This document shows, piece after piece, positions 59,235 to 64,000 of a DNA stretch of 64,000 nt. How positions within the stretch are numbered: the stretch's first letter is position 1; each line of letters starts with the position of its first letter. Source of the stretch: Erythrobacter sp. YT30 (lineage in GTDB: Bacteria; Pseudomonadota; Alphaproteobacteria; Sphingomonadales; Sphingomonadaceae). The stretch lies in the NCBI RefSeq assembly GCF_001542875.1, contig NZ_LMAF01000002.1, positions 248,001 to 312,000 of the forward strand, in the 5' to 3' direction. The position numbers and the translations under genes were made by a program. The notes under the pieces were generated by a model, which was not told the origin of the DNA, ran no database searches, and was given only the letters and a program-made list of their open reading frames with translations.

Positions 59235-60277
59235 CCACGCTCGACACCGATATGGCGCATTTCAAAACGCTGAGCGACATCAAGGTTCCGCGCATTTTCC
59301 GCGCTGTCTTCATGATAATCCTGTTCGGCATCATCGCGACCGTCATCTTCATGATCTACGTACCGTGGGTGCAGACGACAGGCGGGCGAGGTGTCGTCAC
59401 GACGCTTAATCCCAATGAGCGCCAACAGGAAATCAACGCCGCCGTCGGGGGCCGGATCGAGGAATGGTTCGTGCGCGATGGAAGCCAGGTCAAACAAGGC
59501 GATCCGATTGCCCGCATTGCCGATATCGATCCGAACCTGATCCAGCGATTGGAAGCGGAGCGCGCGCAGGTTGAAATCCAGCTCAATGCCGCGCGAAACG
59601 CCTTGTCGACCGCCGAGATTGACCTTCGACGGATGCGCGAATTGTTCGAATCCGGGCTTGCAGCGAGACGCGATTATGAACTGGCGCAGATCAACGTTGA
59701 AGAGATGCGCGGACGGGTTGCCGAAGCACGGGCCAATCTTACGCGCACGGAAACAACCCTGTCGCGCCAGTCTGAACAATTGGTGGTCGCGCCGCGCGAT
59801 GGCTTTATCCAAAGCGTCAATGCCGGCGATGCCGCAACGGTGATCAGCGCGGGCGCCGTGCTGGCAACATTTGTGCCCGAAACGACCGAGCGCGTGATCG
59901 AGATTTTCGTTGATGGACGTGATGTTGGCCTCATCGATCCGGGCGACAAGGCCCGCATCCAGTTCGAAGGTTGGCCTGTCCTCCAAGCGAGCGGCTGGCC
60001 CTCTGTCGCTGTTGGCACTTTTGGCGGTATCGTGACGACAGTCGATCAGTCGGCACAGCCTGATGGCCGCTTCCGGGTGCTGATCACCGAGGATACCAGC
60101 CAGGAAAACGCATGGCCGGGCGAACAGTTTGCGCGCTTTGGCGCTTCGGTGCAGGCATGGGTTCTGCTGGAGACGGTTCCAGTCGGGTACGAAATCTGGC
60201 GGCAGCTCAACAATTTCCCTCCTGAAAACCCGCAGGCAACAGCACGAAGCGGGGATCCTGGCGGGCAGGCGACCTAA
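59231..60277 (+). CDS. HlyD-family membrane fusion protein
   Basis: A 348-residue periplasmic adaptor. One N-terminal membrane helix (FRAVFMIILFGIIATVIFMIYV) is followed by a lipoyl half (GGRIEEWFVRDGSQVKQGDP), a long alpha-hairpin (about residues 95-180, IQRLEAERAQVEIQLNAARN onward), the second lipoyl half (VVAPRDGFIQSVNAGDA) and a beta-barrel region. It bridges the degenerate ABC protein to the TolC-like channel encoded 3 bp downstream. The start overlaps the upstream gene as ATGA, indicating coupled translation. Confidence 0.9.
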   Translation: MTTLDTDMAHFKTLSDIKVPRIFRAVFMIILFGIIATVIFMIYVPWVQTTGGRGVVTTLNPNERQQEINAAVGGRIEEWFVRDGSQVKQGDPIARIADIDPNLIQRLEAERAQVEIQLNAARNALSTAEIDLRRMRELFESGLAARRDYELAQINVEEMRGRVAEARANLTRTETTLSRQSEQLVVAPRDGFIQSVNAGDAATVISAGAVLATFVPETTERVIEIFVDGRDVGLIDPGDKARIQFEGWPVLQASGWPSVAVGTFGGIVTTVDQSAQPDGRFRVLITEDTSQENAWPGEQFARFGASVQAWVLLETVPVGYEIWRQLNNFPPENPQATARSGDPGGQAT

Positions 60278-60280
60278 GCC

Positions 60281-61765
60281 GTGGATCCGCGCCGCTTTCA
60301 AAAAGCCTTTTCCGCCTGCGTGGGTGTGGGCCTGATGCTCACAGCCCATTCGGGCGTGGCAGCCCAGAATATCGAGCCGTTTGAAGATCCGCTGGAAGTG
60401 GCTTTAACCGAAGGCGCGCTGCTGCCGGATGAAGTGCTGCGCAGTTCCGCCCTTACCTTCCCGAGCATTCTCGCAAGTTTCGAACGCGAAGCGGCTGCGC
60501 GAAGCGATCAATTGGCCGCTGATGGCGCGTTTGATCTGCTGCTTGAAGGCGAAGTGTATGACCGGGTGACGGGCACGTTCTCGGGCGGGTATGGGGAAGT
60601 GAAAGCCACCCAGCCCCTGCGCCCATTTGGTGCGCAAGTGTTTGGGTCATACCGCCTGTCCGATGGCACTTTCCCGATTTATGAGAACATTTTTAACACC
60701 AATCAGGCAGGCGAATTCAAGGTTGGTGCGCTGTTCTCACTGCTGCGCGACAGGTCCATCGACAGCCGCCGTTTCGCGATTGAAGACACACGGCTTGCTG
60801 CCAGCCAGGCGCGGCTCGATATTCTACTCGTCCAGCTCAATGTGCAATTCGAGGCTTTGCGCGCCTATTGGCGCTGGGTTGCAGCGGGTGAACAAATCTC
60901 GGTCTATGAAGAACTGCTCGAAATAGCCGAAGCGCGCGCGATTGGCCTGTCGCGCGAAATCCGGCTGGGCGCGACACCGCGTCTTGCGCTGACCGAGAAC
61001 CAGCAGAACGTCTTGCGCCGCCGAACCTTGCTCGAAGAAGCGCAGCGCGATTTCATCACCGCTTCGAACAGCCTTTCCTATTATCTGCGCGATACTGCGG
61101 GCAATCTAATCGTACCAACGCGCAACCAATTGCCGAGCGATGAGCAGCTCTCCGCGCTTCCCGATATGCAATCATTGATCGAAGCACGCCGCGACGATAT
61201 CCTTGAAAGCCGCCCTGAACTTGAGACATTTCGCCTCGCGATTGAGCGGGCAACGAACAAGATTGCCTTGCGCGAAAATGATCTGAAACCCCGGCTCGAC
61301 GCGACTGTCGAGGTGTCGCGGGATTTCGGTGCAATTGGCGATGGAGGCTCGACTTTCGATTCCACCGATACGGTTGTCGGCGTTACCTTCACCGTGCCCC
61401 TCCAGCGCCGTGAAGCGCGCGGGCGATTGCAGCGGGCCGAGGCAGAACTGCGTGAGATTGAGCTTGATCAGCGCCGCGTTGCCGATCAGATTCAGGTTGA
61501 GCTCGACAACATTCTGGAAAATCTCAACGCGGCGATCCAGCTAGCGGATCTGGCAGAACAGGAAGTGACCGCTGCATCGGAAGTCGTTGAGGGCGAACGC
61601 AAGCGCTTTCGCCTTGGCGCGGGCGATTTTTTCCGCGTGAACTTGCAGGAAGAGCGCGCCGCCGAGGCGGAAATCCGCGCCATACAGGCCGAACTCAACG
61701 GCAGGCTTGCCGCTGCAAGCTACAGCGCCGCCACCATGGATCTGGAAGAACTTGGCCTCGAATAG
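60281..61765 (+). CDS. TolC-family outer membrane channel protein
   Basis: A 494-residue outer membrane efflux protein. A signal peptide (VGVGLMLTAHSGVAAQN) precedes two TolC/OEP repeats with long coiled helices, for example LARRXL-type heptads in RRTLLEEAQRDFITASNSLS and RRVADQIQVELDNILENLN. The late NLQEERAAEAEIRAIQAEL is typical. The start is a GTG at 60281 with a weak GGCAGG upstream. It completes an ABC-HlyD-TolC operon. Its stop is 3 bp from the convergent acs stop, and no hairpin lies between. Confidence 0.88.
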   Translation: MDPRRFQKAFSACVGVGLMLTAHSGVAAQNIEPFEDPLEVALTEGALLPDEVLRSSALTFPSILASFEREAAARSDQLAADGAFDLLLEGEVYDRVTGTFSGGYGEVKATQPLRPFGAQVFGSYRLSDGTFPIYENIFNTNQAGEFKVGALFSLLRDRSIDSRRFAIEDTRLAASQARLDILLVQLNVQFEALRAYWRWVAAGEQISVYEELLEIAEARAIGLSREIRLGATPRLALTENQQNVLRRRTLLEEAQRDFITASNSLSYYLRDTAGNLIVPTRNQLPSDEQLSALPDMQSLIEARRDDILESRPELETFRLAIERATNKIALRENDLKPRLDATVEVSRDFGAIGDGGSTFDSTDTVVGVTFTVPLQRREARGRLQRAEAELREIELDQRRVADQIQVELDNILENLNAAIQLADLAEQEVTAASEVVEGERKRFRLGAGDFFRVNLQEERAAEAEIRAIQAELNGRLAAASYSAATMDLEELGLE

Positions 61766-61768
61766 GGC

Positions 61769-63709
61769 CTAACGGTTCTGCCGCCCCTCGATCAGGCGAT
61801 CCACCAGCGAGGGATCAGCCAAGGTTGAGGTGTCGCCCAAAGAGCCAAAATCGTTCTCGGCAATCTTCCTGAGAATACGACGCATGATCTTGCCTGATCG
61901 CGTTTTGGGAAGCGCGTCTGCGAACTGGATATGATCTGGCGTTGCAACGGGTCCGATTTCCTTGCGAACCCAACCGCGAAGCTCCTGATAAAGCTCATCC
62001 GTCCCATCTACGCCCGCGTTCAAGCTGACGTAGCAATAGATGCCCTGCCCCTTGATATCATGCGGATATCCGACCACCGCGGCCTCTGCGACCTGACTGT
62101 GCAGGACGAGCGCGCTTTCCACTTCGGCCGTGCCCATGCGGTGTCCAGACACGTTGATGACATCGTCCACCCGGCCCGTGATCCAGTAATACCCATCCTC
62201 ATCGCGGCGGCAACCATCGCCGGTGAAATACTTGCCTTTGTACGTCGCGAAATAGGTCTGCTCGAACCGGGCGTGATCGCCATAGACGGTGCGCGCTTGT
62301 CCCGGCCAACTGGCGGTGATGCACAGATTTCCGCTCGTCGCACCTTCAAGCGGGTTACCCTCATTATCGACAAGCTGGGGCTGAATGCCAAAGAAGGGCA
62401 GCCCGGCACTCCCCGGTTTCATATCGTGCGCTGCGGGAAGCGTCGTGATCATGTGGCCGCCCGTTTCGGTCTGCCACCAAGTGTCGATGATCGGGCAGCG
62501 CCCCTCACCCACCACATCGTGATACCAACGCCACGCTTCTGGATTGATCGGTTCGCCCACCGTCCCGAGCAGCCGTAGCGAAGAACGGTCGCGGCTGGTC
62601 ACGAACTCATCGCCTTCGCGCATCAACGCGCGGATAGCCGTGGGCGCGGTGTAGATGATATTGACCTTGTGCTTGTCGACCACATCCCAGAAGCGGCCAT
62701 GATCGGGGTAATTGGGCACGCCTTCAAACACGACCTGCGCCGCGCCGTTGATGAGCGGTCCATAGGTGACATAGGAATGGCCAGTGACCCAGCCGATATC
62801 GGCGGTGCACCAGAACACTTCGCCCGGTGAATAGTCGAACGTGTAGTGGACTGTGGTCGCCACCCAAACGCCGTAACCGCCAGTGGTATGAAGTACGCCC
62901 TTGGGCTTTCCGGTTGAACCGGAAGTGTAGAGGATGAACAGCGGGTCTTCTGCTGCCATGGGTTCGCACGGCACATTGGCCTCGGTCGCAACGTCGTGGA
63001 ACCAGTGATCGCGTCCTCCGGCCATCGCCACATCGCCGCCCGTGTGCTTCACCACCAGAACGCCATCCACATCGGTTCCGTCAATCGCCAAGGCTGCATC
63101 GACATTGGCTTTCAAGGGGATGGGTTTGCCGCCGCGCACGCCTTCATCGGCGGTGATGACAAATCGGCTTTCGCAATCGGTGATGCGGCCAGCGAGAGCC
63201 TCTGGAGAGAAGCCACCAAACACCACCGAATGCACAGCCCCGATCCGCGCGCAGGCCAGCATGGCTGTAACGCCTTCCAACACCATCGGCATATAGAGCG
63301 TGACGCGGTCGCCCTTTTTGATGCCCATCGCTTTCAGTGCATTGGCCATGCGGAGGGTTTCAGCCAGCAGCTCGGAATAGGTGAGCGAACGCGGCGGAGC
63401 ATTCGGATCATCCGCTTCAAAAATCAGGGCAGTGTTCTCGCCCCGCCCTCCTGCCACGTGGCGATCGACAGCGTTGTGACACAGGTTCAATTTGCCATCT
63501 TCGAACCACTTGATGTTGACCGGATCGTAAGACCAATTGCCGCCTTTGGTGGGGGCGCTTACCCAGTCGAGCCGTTTTGCCTGCTCCAGCCAAAAGGCAT
63601 CAGGATCATTGACCGAATGAGCGTACATCTCGCGATACTGATCAGCCGTGCAATGCGCGGCCCCGCTGTTCGCAGGTCGCGTCACAAATTCGCTTGATGC
63701 CTCTGCCAT
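61769..63709 (-). CDS. acs: Acetyl-CoA synthetase
   Basis: A 646-residue AMP-forming acyl-CoA ligase that activates acetate. The adenylate-forming motif [42 protein letters not shown] and the C-terminal acylation-control lysine region [13 protein letters not shown] are all present, and N-terminal [16 protein letters not shown] is typical of Acs. The frame extends to 63994; the ATG at 63709 gives the family N-terminus. Acetate assimilation is common in photoheterotrophs, but the gene is not part of the PGC. Confidence 0.95.
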   Translation of the reverse strand: MAEASSEFVTRPANSGAAHCTADQYREMYAHSVNDPDAFWLEQAKRLDWVSAPTKGGNWSYDPVNIKWFEDGKLNLCHNAVDRHVAGGRGENTALIFEADDPNAPPRSLTYSELLAETLRMANALKAMGIKKGDRVTLYMPMVLEGVTAMLACARIGAVHSVVFGGFSPEALAGRITDCESRFVITADEGVRGGKPIPLKANVDAALAIDGTDVDGVLVVKHTGGDVAMAGGRDHWFHDVATEANVPCEPMAAEDPLFILYTSGSTGKPKGVLHTTGGYGVWVATTVHYTFDYSPGEVFWCTADIGWVTGHSYVTYGPLINGAAQVVFEGVPNYPDHGRFWDVVDKHKVNIIYTAPTAIRALMREGDEFVTSRDRSSLRLLGTVGEPINPEAWRWYHDVVGEGRCPIIDTWWQTETGGHMITTLPAAHDMKPGSAGLPFFGIQPQLVDNEGNPLEGATSGNLCITASWPGQARTVYGDHARFEQTYFATYKGKYFTGDGCRRDEDGYYWITGRVDDVINVSGHRMGTAEVESALVLHSQVAEAAVVGYPHDIKGQGIYCYVSLNAGVDGTDELYQELRGWVRKEIGPVATPDHIQFADALPKTRSGKIMRRILRKIAENDFGSLGDTSTLADPSLVDRLIEGRQNR

Positions 63710-63836
63710 TCCTCTGCCCTCTCTCGGATTTCTTTTGTTGAGAAAGAGTGTGCCTGCGGCGAGCAGCAATTTCCAGATGAATCTATGGGCGTGTTTGAGC
63801 TTGCGACAAATCGGCGAGGCTCTATCCCGTTGAGCC

Positions 63837-64000
63837 ATGGAACAAACCACATTTGACACTTTCATGGCCGTCGACATCCGCGCTGGCACCGTGGTTGAGG
63901 CAGAGCCGTTTCCCGAAGCGCGCAAGCCTGCGATCAAGCTGGTGGTGGATTTTGGGGCCGATATCGGGCGAAAGAAAAGCTCAGCCCAGATCACCGATCA
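63837..64000 (+). CDS. CsaA-like tRNA-binding-domain protein, partial (C-terminus beyond the right edge)
   Basis: The first 54 residues of a small protein with a tRNA-binding OB-fold. [20 protein letters not shown] is the standard opening of CsaA/YgjH-type proteins, and [11 protein letters not shown] followed by KKSSAQIT fits the same family. CsaA has been described as a secretion-related chaperone in Bacillus. The start at 63837 is the first ATG. It is divergent from acs, with a 127-bp gap holding both promoters, in which no specific operator is recognised. Confidence 0.8.
   Translation, partial: MEQTTFDTFMAVDIRAGTVVEAEPFPEARKPAIKLVVDFGADIGRKKSSAQITD

Noticed and set aside
59120..60349. A 409-codon open frame on the minus strand
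   Set aside because: Shadow of the HlyD gene; the plus-strand frame has clear lipoyl and hairpin domains.

Overview
The window is about 60% GC, gene-dense and clearly bacterial. It carries an intact photosynthesis gene cluster (PGC) of an aerobic anoxygenic phototrophic alphaproteobacterium. The gene order (bchIDO; crtCDF-bchCXYZ-pufBALM; tspO-bchP-pucC-bchG-ppsR-ppaA; bchFNBHLM-lhaA-puhABC-orf-acsF-puhE-hemA) matches the arrangement I know from Erythrobacter and related Sphingomonadales. The oxygen-dependent cyclase acsF is present, and there is no bchE, no puc (LH2) genes, no pufQ/pufX and no pufC. This suggests an Erythrobacteraceae-like organism with LH1 only; assignment below order is inference.

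Layout. 1-12.2 kb, left flank: a partial SDR gene, a lower-GC three-gene cassette (HNH nuclease, unknown protein, nucleotidyltransferase-like protein), an acyl-CoA dehydrogenase, a Tat-exported D-amino-acid-oxidase-like flavoprotein with a permuted domain order, a secreted hypothetical protein, a serine hydrolase, an Lrp regulator, a ferredoxin-NADP reductase and a ferric-iron ABC transporter. 12.2-16.0 kb: bchI-bchD-bchO plus a 54-residue membrane protein. 16.0-27.3 kb: crtC/crtD leftward, and crtF-bchC-bchX-bchY-bchZ-(small ORF)-pufB-pufA-pufL-pufM rightward, ending at a strong terminator. 27.5-34.5 kb, all leftward: small membrane protein, tspO, bchP, pucC-like, bchG, and the regulators ppsR and ppaA. 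34.6-50.3 kb: fourteen tightly packed rightward genes from bchF to hemA, ending at a bidirectional terminator shared with a lipid-anchored pseudoazurin gene. 51-57 kb, right flank: DUF1499 protein, CDP-alcohol phosphatidyltransferase, concentrative nucleoside transporter, a membrane-fused disulfide oxidoreductase and a second flavoprotein. 57.4-61.8 kb: a type-I-secretion-like operon whose ABC subunit has lost every ATPase motif. 61.8-64 kb: acetyl-CoA synthetase and a truncated CsaA-like gene.

How the genes work together. HemA makes 5-aminolevulinate. BchI/D/H insert Mg into protoporphyrin, BchM methylates it, AcsF closes ring E, BchN/B/L and BchX/Y/Z reduce rings D and B, BchF and BchC modify the C3 side chain, and BchG and BchP attach and reduce the tail. 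CrtC/D/F carry out the late spirilloxanthin-type carotenoid steps. PufL/M and PuhA form the reaction centre, PufA/B form LH1, and LhaA, PuhB, PuhC and PuhE assist assembly. PpsR (repressor) and PpaA (B12-binding antirepressor type) sit in the middle, and TGT-N12-ACA PpsR-type boxes lie at crtD/crtF, crtF/bchC, bchG and ppaA/bchF. Earlier carotenoid genes (crtE, crtB, crtI), cycA and an 8-vinyl reductase are not in this window.

No stretch longer than 300 bases lacks a gene. I found no tRNA, rRNA, insertion sequence or CRISPR array.
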